A stretch of DNA of 9,261 nt, taken from Deltaproteobacteria bacterium (GTDB lineage Bacteria > Desulfobacterota > Desulfobacteria > Desulfobacterales > UBA11574). Below are positions 1-6,381 of this stretch, piece by piece. The number at the start of each line of letters is the position of its first letter. Within the stretch, counting starts at the first letter, position 1. The notes under the pieces are model-generated. The model did no database searches. It saw nothing but the letters and a program-made list of their open reading frames with translations, and was not told where the DNA came from. The position numbers and the translations under genes are program-made. Location of the stretch: the NCBI GenBank assembly GCA_019314155.1, contig JAFCZV010000085.1:1-9261 (forward strand), in the 5' to 3' direction.

Positions 1-114
1 ATTATAACTGAGAATCGTTGGAATGAAATGTTAATTTTGTTGGGATATGATCAACATAGACCAGAATGGGGGTTACCTTTCCGCGAAGCGGTTCAGTTCT
101 GCTATGTATCTTGA
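1..114 (+). CDS. Possible 3' end of an upstream gene, cut by the window edge
   Basis: Frame 1 is open from the first base for 37 codons and ends at TGA 112-114, while the other two forward frames hit stops within the first ten bases. The reading contains protein-like composition such as GYDQHRPEWGLPFREAVQF, with Trp, Pro and charged residues unlike random AT-rich spacer. I recognise no family. The last codons (reading CYVS and stop) come from the left arm of R1 repeat copy 1, so the gene end may have been overwritten by, or may coincide with, that repeat. It could equally be a chance open frame. Confidence 0.3.
   Translation: MITENRWNEMLILLGYDQHRPEWGLPFREAVQFCYVS
81..91. other. Small CCGC-GAA-GCGG hairpin
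   Basis: CCGC and GCGG are perfectly complementary around a GAA triloop. The inner GCGAAGC heptamer is known to form an unusually stable mini-hairpin in DNA. No T tract follows, so it is not an intrinsic terminator. It lies just before R1 copy 1 and is not present in the other copies. Its role is unknown and it may be incidental. Confidence 0.3.
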
Positions 115-265
115 GTTTTGGCAACGTTTCAATTGGTTGTGATATCGTTTTCTAATAAAGGCAGATCCTTTTTCGAGGGTTTGCCTTTTTTGCATTTATG
201 TAAGAAATAAGATATGTGTACTGGAAGTTTAGTTGCTTAAAGCTGTGGTTTTGGAAAGCTATCTG
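95..265 (+). repeat. R1 repeat copy 1 (full length, left-arm type A)
   Basis: This is a full-length copy of about 171 bp. The left box AGTTCTGCTATGTATC (95-110) is followed 38 nt on by TGTGATATCG (138-147). A hairpin then has a 5' arm GGCAGATCC (160-168), an 8-nt loop and a 3' arm GGGTTTGCC (177-185), followed by six Ts (186-191). Two stem pairs are G-U wobbles. The right arm GTAAGAAATA (200-209) and a degenerate TTTTGG-AAG-TATCTG segment match copies 2 and 4. The left arm shares TGCTATGTATCTTGAGTT with copy 5. The hairpin could end transcription from upstream or act within the leader of the DJ-1-family gene. Confidence 0.8.
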
Positions 266-316
266 GATCAAGGCTCCGAGTCCATTTCATAACCAGACAT
301 GGGATAGAACACGAAC

Positions 317-321
317 AGAGG
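317..321 (+). promoter_or_regulatory. Ribosome binding site that sets the start of the DJ-1-family gene
   Basis: AGAGG lies five bases before GTG 327. It favours that start over an in-frame GTG at 216, which lies inside the R1 right arm and would add 37 residues with no counterpart in the DJ-1/PfpI family. Confidence 0.7.
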
Positions 322-326
322 TACAA

Positions 327-935
327 GTGACTATAAATACAGGAATATTAATATACAATGATGTTGAAGTACTTGATTTTGCAGGCCCTTTTGAAGTCTT
401 TTCAACTGCATCCAGGGTAAAATCAAGACAGGATAACGATGATGTCCCTTTTTTTAATGTATTTACCATTGGTGAGACAAAATCATTAAAAATTGCCAGG
501 GGTGGATTAAAAATTTCCCCTGAATATGATATTAACAAACACCCTGATATTGATCTATTGATCATTCCGGGCGGTATCGTCATAAAAGAGCTGGAAAAAG
601 ATCACATTATCTCCTGGATTAAAACATGTGATGAACAATCTAAAATAACTGCTTCTGTCTGTACAGGTGCTTTTTTACTGGCAAAGGCAGGTCTTTTGAA
701 TTCAAAATGTGCTACCACCCATTACGAAGACGTCCAGGATCTGGAAAACATGTTTCCTAATATCCGGGTGAAACGAAATGTCCCATGGGTGGATGAAAAT
801 AACATTGTCACATCGGCAGGCATATCAGCCGGCATTGACATGAGCCTCTATCTTGTTTCAAGATTTTCCAATAAAAAACTTGCCGAAGATACAGCCCGGC
901 AGATGGAATATTTCTGGAAATACGGCAAGAAGTGA
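327..935 (+). CDS. DJ-1/PfpI family protein, isonitrile-hydratase-like
   Basis: This is a 202-residue cytoplasmic protein of the class I glutamine amidotransferase-like (DJ-1/PfpI) superfamily. It opens with a short beta strand (GILIYNDVEVLDFAGP, residues 6-21) typical of the InhA/AraC-amidotransferase branch. The nucleophile elbow is SVCTGAF, placing the nucleophile at Cys112, followed by Thr113. Asp17 corresponds to an acidic residue reported as important in Pseudomonas isonitrile hydratase. The later TTHYEDVQDL and TSAGISAGIDM segments are also typical of that branch. No DNA-binding domain follows, so it is a stand-alone enzyme domain and not a regulator. Start GTG 327 is chosen for its AGAGG site and because family members begin just before this strand. 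The MBL gene begins 45 bases downstream on the same strand, suggesting co-transcription. The substrate cannot be deduced; isonitrile hydration is only the nearest described activity. Confidence 0.85.
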   Translation: MTINTGILIYNDVEVLDFAGPFEVFSTASRVKSRQDNDDVPFFNVFTIGETKSLKIARGGLKISPEYDINKHPDIDLLIIPGGIVIKELEKDHIISWIKTCDEQSKITASVCTGAFLLAKAGLLNSKCATTHYEDVQDLENMFPNIRVKRNVPWVDENNIVTSAGISAGIDMSLYLVSRFSNKKLAEDTARQMEYFWKYGKK

Positions 936-980
936 ATATGATAGAGTATAGTTTTTTTTATCGTTCCAAAGGAGAGATAA

Positions 981-1733
981 ATGCAGATACAACAAATACG
1001 AAACTCAACGTTAAGAATCTCTATCGCGGATAAAACAATCCTGACCGATCCTGTTCTTTTACCTAAGCACGGGATTGAATCCTTTGCAGGAATTGAGAAA
1101 AATCCAATTGTTGACCTTCCTTTTCCTGCAAAAGATGTGATCAGGGACATTGATATGCTCATCATTTCTCATTTGCACCTGGATCATTTTGATGACAGGG
1201 CCAAAGAAATACTGCCCCAGAATACCCCCATATTCTGCCAGCCCGGTGATGAAAACACCATCAAAGAGAGTGGGTTTTCTTCTGTAACTCCCATTGAGGA
1301 TCGCCTTGAATGGGAAGACATTCAAATCACACGCACCCCGGGCAAACATGCGGGAAATGAAAAATGGGAGAACATCCTCGGGAGAGTGTCGGGATTTATC
1401 TTAAAGGCAGATAATGAACCTGTTGTCTACTGGGCCGGAGATACGATTCTTTATGAAGAGATTGAAAAAATCATCCATACTGTCAAGCCCGATATTATTC
1501 TGACCCACTCATGCGGTGCCAAGCTTCAAGACAGCGGCCCCATTATCATGGATGCCGAACAGACCATTGCCGTTTGCAAAATGGCACCAACATCAATTGT
1601 TGTTGCCACCCACATGGAAGCCCTTGATCACGGCACTGTATCACGGGAAGATTTAAGAAATCATGCCCAAAAGAATGGAATTTCAAAGGCCCGGCTTTTG
1701 ATCCCTGAAGATGGGCAAACCCTGGTATTTTAA
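981..1733 (+). CDS. Metallo-beta-lactamase-fold hydrolase, UlaG/Lactamase_B_2 type
   Basis: This 250-residue protein has no signal peptide and is therefore probably a cytoplasmic metal-dependent hydrolase. The metal-binding motif HLHLDH gives ligands His64, His66, Asp68 and His69. His123 (GKHAG), Asp154 (WAGDT) and His211 (ATHMEALDH) complete the expected two-metal site, and His176 (LTHSCGA) is a further conserved-looking position. The length and order match the L-ascorbate-6-phosphate-lactonase-like branch (COG2220), which also includes many uncharacterised members. The start ATG 981 follows a strong AGGAGAG site (970-976). It lies 45 bases after the DJ-1-family gene with no hairpin between them, so the two probably form an operon. 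No terminator is evident immediately after its stop. Assignment to the fold is secure; the substrate is unknown, and UlaG activity itself is not implied. Confidence 0.9.
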   Translation: MQIQQIRNSTLRISIADKTILTDPVLLPKHGIESFAGIEKNPIVDLPFPAKDVIRDIDMLIISHLHLDHFDDRAKEILPQNTPIFCQPGDENTIKESGFSSVTPIEDRLEWEDIQITRTPGKHAGNEKWENILGRVSGFILKADNEPVVYWAGDTILYEEIEKIIHTVKPDIILTHSCGAKLQDSGPIIMDAEQTIAVCKMAPTSIVVATHMEALDHGTVSREDLRNHAQKNGISKARLLIPEDGQTLVF

Positions 1734-1755
1734 CTCGATCGTAATTAAACAATAA

Positions 1756-1923
1756 GGGAAACCGAACAGGAGGTATACGCACACCAACATCGTGGCAAAA
1801 GACCGGAAAACTCTTTACGATGAAAAACCTAAGGTGAAGAGCAAAGGAAAGGCAAGGGGGTACGTACATCGTAGGATAGATTTTATTTTACGAGAATCCA
1901 GACCGTCGCCCCTTTGGTTGTAA
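1756..1923 (+). pseudogene. Possible decayed start of a VOC (glyoxalase-fold) gene
   Basis: After an AGGAGG sequence (1768-1773), the frame ending at TAA 1921-1923 reads RRYTHTNIVAKDRKTL. This resembles the N terminus of VOC-superfamily proteins, whose first strand commonly reads YxHTNIxAKDWxxL. The expected ATG is missing: only GTG 1792 is available, too far from the AGGAGG and inside the conserved strand. The resemblance then fades into a lysine/arginine-rich tail, and the frame is far shorter than the usual 120-150 residues. I infer a truncated remnant. A chance resemblance over about 14 residues cannot be excluded. Confidence 0.3.
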
Positions 1924-1992
1924 TATCTACCTTAAATAAAAAAAATAATGGCAGAAAAATGCATGATTCAGTTACGAAATCACTCCCTTCGA

Positions 1993-2030
1993 AACCTTGG
2001 ATATCTGCTATAACCTTGGATATCTGCTAT
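1993..2030 (+). repeat. 19-bp perfect tandem duplication
   Basis: AACCTTGGATATCTGCTAT occurs at 1993-2011 and again immediately at 2012-2030. The second unit supplies the left box (TCTGCTAT) of R1 copy 2, so the duplication seems to have copied the R1 edge outward. Confidence 0.85.
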
Positions 2031-2188
2031 ATCCAACATTTTAACAGTGGGTTCAGAACCTGTGATATCGTTTTCTAAAAATGGCAAACTTATTTCGCTG
2101 AGTTTGCCTTTTTTGCAATTTTGTAAGAAATACGATATATGTAGTGGCAATTGAGGTACTTGAACCTGTGTTTATGGCAAGATATTCC
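2021..2188 (+). repeat. R1 repeat copy 2 (full length, left-arm type B)
   Basis: The left box TGCTAT (2025) lies 36 nt before TGTGATATCG (2061-2070). The stem GGCAAACTT (2083-2091) pairs with GAGTTTGCC (2100-2108) around an 8-nt loop ATTTCGCT, followed by six Ts (2109-2114). The right arm has GTAAGAAATACGATATATGTA from 2123 in the same register as copies 1 and 4, then a TATGGCAAGATATTCC end. The left arm shares TTAACAGTGGGTTCAGAACC with copy 4. No intact gene follows directly, so at this site it cannot be the leader of an adjacent gene. Confidence 0.8.
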
Positions 2189-2211
2189 AAGAAAAAAGCA
2201 GGGCATAATTT

Positions 2212-2238
2212 TTGTGATATCATATTACCGTATCACAA
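2212..2238. repeat. R2 palindrome copy 1
   Basis: TTGTGATA and TATCACAA are perfect 8-bp inverted arms separated by 11 nt (27 bp in all). The arrangement resembles an operator for a dimeric regulator, or could fold as a hairpin. It begins 24 nt after the end of R1 copy 2, and the preceding bases are a degenerate form of the CAGTGGCCTGATTT lead seen in the other two copies. Confidence 0.75.
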
Positions 2239-2397
2239 TTTGTTGTGAACTTAGGTAGTTGCAAGATATCTGCAGCTCTGGTCTATTTGCCCGCCACAAT
2301 ATCTTCGTTAGTCCATTGTGACTCCAAAGATTAAATTCCCGCCTTTTACTGTACAAGGGTTGCTTTCAATTAATATGCCATGATATTTAAAGAAATT

Positions 2398-2440
2398 CAG
2401 TGGCCTGATTTCTTTGTGATAACATAATATCATATCATCA
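2398..2440. repeat. R2 palindrome copy 2 with conserved lead
   Basis: CAGTGGCCTGATTT leads into TTGTGATA (2414-2421), an 11-nt spacer and TATCATCA (2433-2440). The right arm departs from the perfect form by an altered end. Lead and palindrome match copy 3 at 4345-4387. It lies 103 nt before the stem of R1 copy 3 and about 170 bases before the phospholipase start. Confidence 0.7.
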
Positions 2441-2456
2441 AACGATGTATGCAACG

Positions 2457-2580
2457 ATTACTATAAACACCCGTATAATGTCTGAAAAAAATCGTGTGAC
2501 ATCGTTTCTAAATAAGGGTAAACTCATTTTAAAGGGTTGACCTTTTTGATCTTTTGTAGATTTTAGGATATATATTATCG
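2457..2580 (+). repeat. R1 repeat copy 3 (degenerate)
   Basis: TGTGACATCG (2495-2504) lies 22 nt before the stem, as in the other copies. The arms are GGTAAACTC (2517-2525) and GGGTTGACC (2534-2542), around an 8-nt loop and followed by five Ts. One internal A-G mismatch is present. The third pair has changed from C-G to T-A, a compensatory change. The left box is barely recognisable (TACTATAAAC at about 2459), and the right arm is a worn GTAGATTTTAGGATATATA. It ends about 30 bases before the phospholipase start, so it would sit in that gene's leader if transcription begins upstream. Confidence 0.65.
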
Positions 2581-2602
2581 CCATCTGAGTTTTCCAACAA
2601 CA

Positions 2603-2607
2603 TGAGG
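2603..2607 (+). promoter_or_regulatory. Ribosome binding site that sets the phospholipase start
   Basis: TGAGG lies six bases before ATG 2614. An in-frame ATG at 2602 overlaps this site and has only AT/CA-rich sequence before it, so 2614 is the better start. Confidence 0.6.
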
Positions 2608-2613
2608 TTTAAA

Positions 2614-4182
2614 ATGTATAGACTTGCCAATATCCTTCATATAGCGGCAGCCGTGACAATATTTATGATTGCCGGCTGCGCCACTCTACCAAAAGATTTT
2701 GATCGACCCGAATCGTATGCTTTGACCGATACGGAAAATACAGCTTTCGGCAAGGCACGCGCTGAGGAAAGATCAGCACACACGGGAGAATCTGGATTCC
2801 ATTTGCTGGGCAACGGCCTGGATGCGTTTGTGGCCCGTGCGGTATTGTCCCATTACGCCGAGCGAAGCATCGATGTACAGTATTACCTGTATCACAATGA
2901 TTTGGTCGGCCGATTGTTCACCGATCTACTGCTCAAAGCTGCCGACCGAGGCGTGAGGGTCCGTCTGCTGGTTGACGATATGGATCTTGCCGGCAGGGAT
3001 CTGGGGGCGGCTGCTTTGGACAGCCATCCCAACATGGAGGTGCGAATATTCAATCCCTTCAGTAGAAATGTGGGCCGAACCTCCCAGTTTGTGACTCGTT
3101 TGGGCTCTGTGACTCGGCGTATGCACAATAAATCGTTTACGGTGGACAACCAGGTTACCATCCTTGGGGGACGCAATATCGGCAATGAATACTTTGACGC
3201 CGATCCGGATTTGGCCTTTGCCGATCTGGATGTGATGGCCATCGGGCCGGTGGTCAAAGAAGTTTCTTCTGTTTTTGATCGCTATTGGAACAGTGAACTG
3301 GCCTATCCTGCCTCGGTACTTCTCAAAGGTGAGCCGCCAACACCTGAAAAGGTCAAAGAATTGCGAGGGCGGTTGAACGAATATGTGGCCGATCAAACCG
3401 ATTCTAACTATCTGCAGGCGCTACGTCATTCCGACCTGGCCAACGAAATCCGAGAAGCTCAGGTTAAATTCAGGTGGGGAGACGCAGAGGTCGTTTTTGA
3501 TCAGCCGGAAAAACTTCTTCACGATTTCAGCGAAACCAAATATCATCTCTCGCCGATGCTCAAACCCTATTGGGAAGGGGTTGAAAAAGAGCTGATCATA
3601 TTCTCTCCATATTTTGTGCCGGGCAAGCCGGGAACCGCTTTTTTGACCCAGCTGGCCCAACGCGGGGTTCGGGTGCGCATCCTGACCAACTCCCTGGCCT
3701 CAAACGATGTGGGGTTGGTGCATGCCGGCTATATAAAATACCGCAAGAAGCTTCTGCGCGGCGGGATCGAGCTTTATGAGTTGAACAAAAAACTGACTCG
3801 AAAACAGCGTAAAGAGAAAAAGGGAGCAGATGGCTCGTCCAAGGCCAGCCTGCATGCCAAATCTTTTGTCTTCGACCGCAAACAAGTTTTCGTCGGCTCT
3901 TTGAATCTCGATCCTCGAGCCGTTCTGCACAACACCGAAATCGGCGTGGTGCTGAAAGTGCCTGAAATCGCCGAAGAGATGGCAAAGGGGTTTGAAAAGA
4001 ACATTGAACAGGCGGCTTTTCGGTTAGAGCTAAAAAAAGACGAAAACGGTTATGAACAGCTTCTCTGGCACGGTTGGGAAAAGGGAAAACAGGTGGTTTA
4101 TACTCATGAGCCCCAAACAGGCTTTTGGCGCCGGTTTGGTATCGGTTTTATGAGTATTTGGCCAATTGAATCGCAGCTGTAA
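2614..4182 (+). CDS. Phospholipase D-family lipoprotein, cardiolipin synthase C-like
   Basis: This 522-residue protein is predicted to act on phospholipids by PLD chemistry (phosphatidyl transfer or hydrolysis). Two HKD motifs define the active site: HNKSFTVD (residues 171-178, followed by GGRNIG) and HAKSFVFD (414-421, followed by GSLNLDPRA). The N terminus (MYRL, a hydrophobic stretch, then IAGC) is a lipoprotein signal with Cys22 as the lipidated residue. The +2 residue is Ala, which would allow outer-membrane sorting. Length and two-domain order match ClsC/YmdC-type proteins, usually somewhat under 500 residues. Starting at ATG 2602 would add four residues without changing the prediction. 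It appears monocistronic, with R1 copies in the gaps on both sides. The fold and catalytic motifs are certain. Cardiolipin synthesis versus phospholipid hydrolysis is undecided. Confidence 0.92.
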   Translation: MYRLANILHIAAAVTIFMIAGCATLPKDFDRPESYALTDTENTAFGKARAEERSAHTGESGFHLLGNGLDAFVARAVLSHYAERSIDVQYYLYHNDLVGRLFTDLLLKAADRGVRVRLLVDDMDLAGRDLGAAALDSHPNMEVRIFNPFSRNVGRTSQFVTRLGSVTRRMHNKSFTVDNQVTILGGRNIGNEYFDADPDLAFADLDVMAIGPVVKEVSSVFDRYWNSELAYPASVLLKGEPPTPEKVKELRGRLNEYVADQTDSNYLQALRHSDLANEIREAQVKFRWGDAEVVFDQPEKLLHDFSETKYHLSPMLKPYWEGVEKELIIFSPYFVPGKPGTAFLTQLAQRGVRVRILTNSLASNDVGLVHAGYIKYRKKLLRGGIELYELNKKLTRKQRKEKKGADGSSKASLHAKSFVFDRKQVFVGSLNLDPRAVLHNTEIGVVLKVPEIAEEMAKGFEKNIEQAAFRLELKKDENGYEQLLWHGWEKGKQVVYTHEPQTGFWRRFGIGFMSIWPIESQL

Positions 4183-4344
4183 AGCGTCTTTTGAAGAAAT
4201 ACGAATTAGATCCCAAATGATCAAATTTTACAGCATACAATAATAACTTCAATTCTTACACTTTTAGAGCTTTTCAATATTATAAACTACGATTGGTTTG
4301 TTCAATCGGCAAGGCCTGTGATATCTGCAATGAAAACAAGCTAT

Positions 4345-4387
4345 CAGTGGCCTGATTTTTTTGTGATAGCCCAATACGATATCACAA
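4345..4387. repeat. R2 palindrome copy 3 with conserved lead
   Basis: CAGTGGCCTGATTT leads into perfect arms TTGTGATA (4361-4368) and TATCACAA (4380-4387) with an 11-nt spacer of different sequence from copy 1. Arm and spacing conservation with a variable spacer is the usual signature of a dimer binding site or a maintained stem. It lies 108 nt before the R1 copy 4 stem. Confidence 0.75.
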
Positions 4388-4404
4388 CCCGAGCTAACCT
4401 TGTG

Positions 4405-4574
4405 AGTTCTGCTATGTATCCAAAATCTTAACAGTGGGTTCAGAACCTGTGATATCGTTTTTAAATAGGGCAAATCCTTTATCGGGGATTTGCCTTTTTT
4501 GCATTTCTGTAAGAAATAAGATATATGTACTTGGAATTGAGATGCTTTGACCTTTGGTTTTGGCAAGGTATCTG
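4405..4574 (+). repeat. R1 repeat copy 4 (full length, left-arm type B)
   Basis: The left box AGTTCTGCTATGTATC (4405-4420) is identical over 16 nt to copy 1. TGTGATATCG starts at 4448 and the stem at 4469, a 21-nt step. The arms GGCAAATCC (4469-4477) and GGATTTGCC (4486-4494) pair perfectly around an 8-nt loop and are followed by six Ts, making this the strongest terminator of the family. The right arm GTAAGAAATAAGATATATGTA starts at 4509, 14 nt after the stem as in copies 1 and 2. It ends 66 nt before the phosphatase start. It could terminate phospholipase transcripts or attenuate the phosphatase-sulfatase unit. Confidence 0.85.
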
Positions 4575-4640
4575 TATTTTACATTATTCACATGTTCAGA
4601 AATTTCTCTATTTGTTTTTACTAACTGAAGGAGACAAACT

Positions 4641-6317
4641 ATGAAATTAAAAGGGCTCTTTCTGATGTTGATCATCTGTTTCCTGGCACACGGATTGATA
4701 CTGCCAGCCTCCGCTGAAAACAAAACCCCTAAACTGGTTCTGCAGATCACAGTGGATCAATTGCGTGGTGACCTGCCCATGCGTTTTAAGGAACGTCTCG
4801 GCAAAGGGGGCTTCCGGTATTTATTGGAAAAGGGCACTCATTACAACAACGCCCACTATCAACACGCCAACACGGAAACAGCCGTTGGACACGCGACACT
4901 TGCCACAGGTGCGGATCCGTCTATGCATGGCATTGTCGCTAATGACTGGATCGATCAGCAAACGAGTAAATTTGTATATAACACCGAAGACGATCGCCAT
5001 CACATCATCGGCAGCAAACCGAAACCCCACAAAGGCGTCTCACCCCGCAATCTACTTGCCAGCACGATTGGCGATGAGCTTGTTGTTAATAATGGAGGAC
5101 AGTCACGGGTATTCAGTATTTCAGTCAAGGATCGCGGGGCCATCCTGCCGGGAGGGCATGTGGGCAAGGCTTTCTGGTTCTCTAAGAGCAGTGGCAAGTT
5201 TGTTACCAGCACCTACTACTATGATGATTATCCTGAATGGGTGAAACAATGGAACGGGGCCGAACCGGCCGACCGTTATAAAGGAAAAGCCTGGGACCTC
5301 CTTCATGATCGTTCCTCCTATATTGCTGGAGATATTGATGATCGTCCTTACGAAGGGGCGTTTGCGGAATTAGGTCGGACATTTCCCCATGCACTGGGAG
5401 ATGGCAGTGCGAAGTATTTCTATTTAATTCTTACATTAACCCCTATCGGTGACGAGCTGACGCTGGATTTTGCCAAAACACTCATTGACAACGAAAAGGT
5501 AGGCCAGGGAGATGCTACTGATTATCTGGCAATCAGTTTTTCATCCACCGATTATATAGGCCATCTTTTTGGGCCCTCCAGCCTTGAAGCAGAGGATAAC
5601 ATCCTACGCCTGGATCGGGTACTGGCTGAGCTTTTCCAATACATAGATAAGAAAATCGGTCTCGACAAGACCCTGATAGTGCTTTCTGCTGATCATGGCG
5701 GGCCTGAAGCCCCTGAATACATGGCTGAACACGGAATGGAGACAGGCCGCTTTCCATTAGACTGGTTTAAAAACGGCTCTCCTTTATCGGATGCGCTTAA
5801 GAAACGGTTCGGACGGGATGACCTTGTTGCCTTCCATAGTCATCCCTATCTCTATCTCAATCTTGACGCCATAGAAGATGCAAAGCTTGATATCGAAGAA
5901 GTGGAGCGCTTTGTTGCCGCAGAAATGATGAAAGTGCCGGGGATTGCCTATGCCATGACACGCAGTGACTTATTAGCCGGACGAATAACCGAGTCGCCTA
6001 TCCAGAATCAGATCCGGCGTAGTTTTCATCCTGTACGTTCCGGCAACATCCATATGGTGCCGGAGCATTACTGGTTTTTACACTCCAGTGAGGAAGCCGA
6101 AAAGATGGGGATCGAAAAAATTGCTGCAATCCATGGCTCGCCGTGGAAGTACGATACGTATGTGCCTATTTTCTTTGCCGGCAACGGTGTTGCGGCTCAG
6201 ACAATAAGCAGGCTGGTGGGGCCCCAGGACATAGCCGCGACAATAGCTGCGTATCTGGAAATAAAACCCCCATCAGGGTCGGTGGGAGTTCCGCTTGTGA
6301 AGGTGCTGAAAGAGTAA
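4641..6317 (+). CDS. Exported alkaline phosphatase (PafA-like phosphomonoesterase)
   Basis: This 558-residue precursor has a Sec signal peptide (MKLK, a hydrophobic core, cleavage near ASA-EN, about residue 25), so it acts in the periplasm or outside the cell. It belongs to the alkaline phosphatase superfamily. Expected metal ligands are all visible: Asp39, Asp304, His308, Asp351, His352 and His498, with Thr80 (TETAVGHA) as the nucleophile. Asn101 (ANDW) and the Lys163/Arg165 pair (SVKDRGAI) match the phosphate-contacting residues of Chryseobacterium PafA (N100, K162, R164). This favours monoesterase over phosphodiesterase activity. Length is close to that family. The start has a strong AAGGAGA site eight bases upstream. 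The sulfatase follows after 64 bases, suggesting one transcript. R1 copy 4 and R2 copy 3 lie upstream. The physiological substrate is not known. Confidence 0.9.
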   Translation: MKLKGLFLMLIICFLAHGLILPASAENKTPKLVLQITVDQLRGDLPMRFKERLGKGGFRYLLEKGTHYNNAHYQHANTETAVGHATLATGADPSMHGIVANDWIDQQTSKFVYNTEDDRHHIIGSKPKPHKGVSPRNLLASTIGDELVVNNGGQSRVFSISVKDRGAILPGGHVGKAFWFSKSSGKFVTSTYYYDDYPEWVKQWNGAEPADRYKGKAWDLLHDRSSYIAGDIDDRPYEGAFAELGRTFPHALGDGSAKYFYLILTLTPIGDELTLDFAKTLIDNEKVGQGDATDYLAISFSSTDYIGHLFGPSSLEAEDNILRLDRVLAELFQYIDKKIGLDKTLIVLSADHGGPEAPEYMAEHGMETGRFPLDWFKNGSPLSDALKKRFGRDDLVAFHSHPYLYLNLDAIEDAKLDIEEVERFVAAEMMKVPGIAYAMTRSDLLAGRITESPIQNQIRRSFHPVRSGNIHMVPEHYWFLHSSEEAEKMGIEKIAAIHGSPWKYDTYVPIFFAGNGVAAQTISRLVGPQDIAATIAAYLEIKPPSGSVGVPLVKVLKE

Positions 6318-6381
6318 TCAGTAAATAAGGAGATGATTTTAGTATTCATGGTTTATTAAACTCAAATAGTGGGAGGGAAAA

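Larger units (their letters stand above)
1734..2613. other. Long spacer between the MBL-fold and phospholipase genes
   Basis: No intact gene is visible in these roughly 880 bases. In order they hold a probable VOC gene remnant (1756-1923), an AT-rich stretch, a 19-bp tandem duplication, R1 copy 2, R2 copy 1, about 150 bases with no assignable feature (2245-2395), R2 copy 2 and R1 copy 3. The minus strand at about 2320-2400 is open for some 28 codons but has no ribosome binding site and no recognisable family. Confidence 0.7.
4183..4640. other. Spacer between the phospholipase and phosphatase genes
   Basis: No gene is visible. The first 130 bases are AT-rich with a perfect CGATTG-N7-CAATCG dyad at 4290-4308 and no terminator directly after the phospholipase stop. 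A stray CTGTGATATC (4316-4325), identical to the R1 box, comes next, then R2 copy 3, R1 copy 4 and a 66-base leader to the phosphatase start. Confidence 0.7.

Noticed and set aside
38..56. TGTTG-N9-CAACA dyad upstream of R1 copy 1 as a possible fourth R2
   Set aside because: Arms are only 5 bp, the spacer length differs from 11, and the arm sequence does not match TTGTGATA.
4555..4580. Sigma-54-like TGGCA in the R1 right arm (TTTTGGCAAGGTATCTG)
   Set aside because: The matching TTGC element at the required spacing is absent in all copies.
6333..6359. Eight-residue mini-frame (MILVFMVY) between phosphatase and sulfatase
   Set aside because: The AAGGAG touches its first ATG with no spacing and is too far from the second. 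No attenuator structure follows it.
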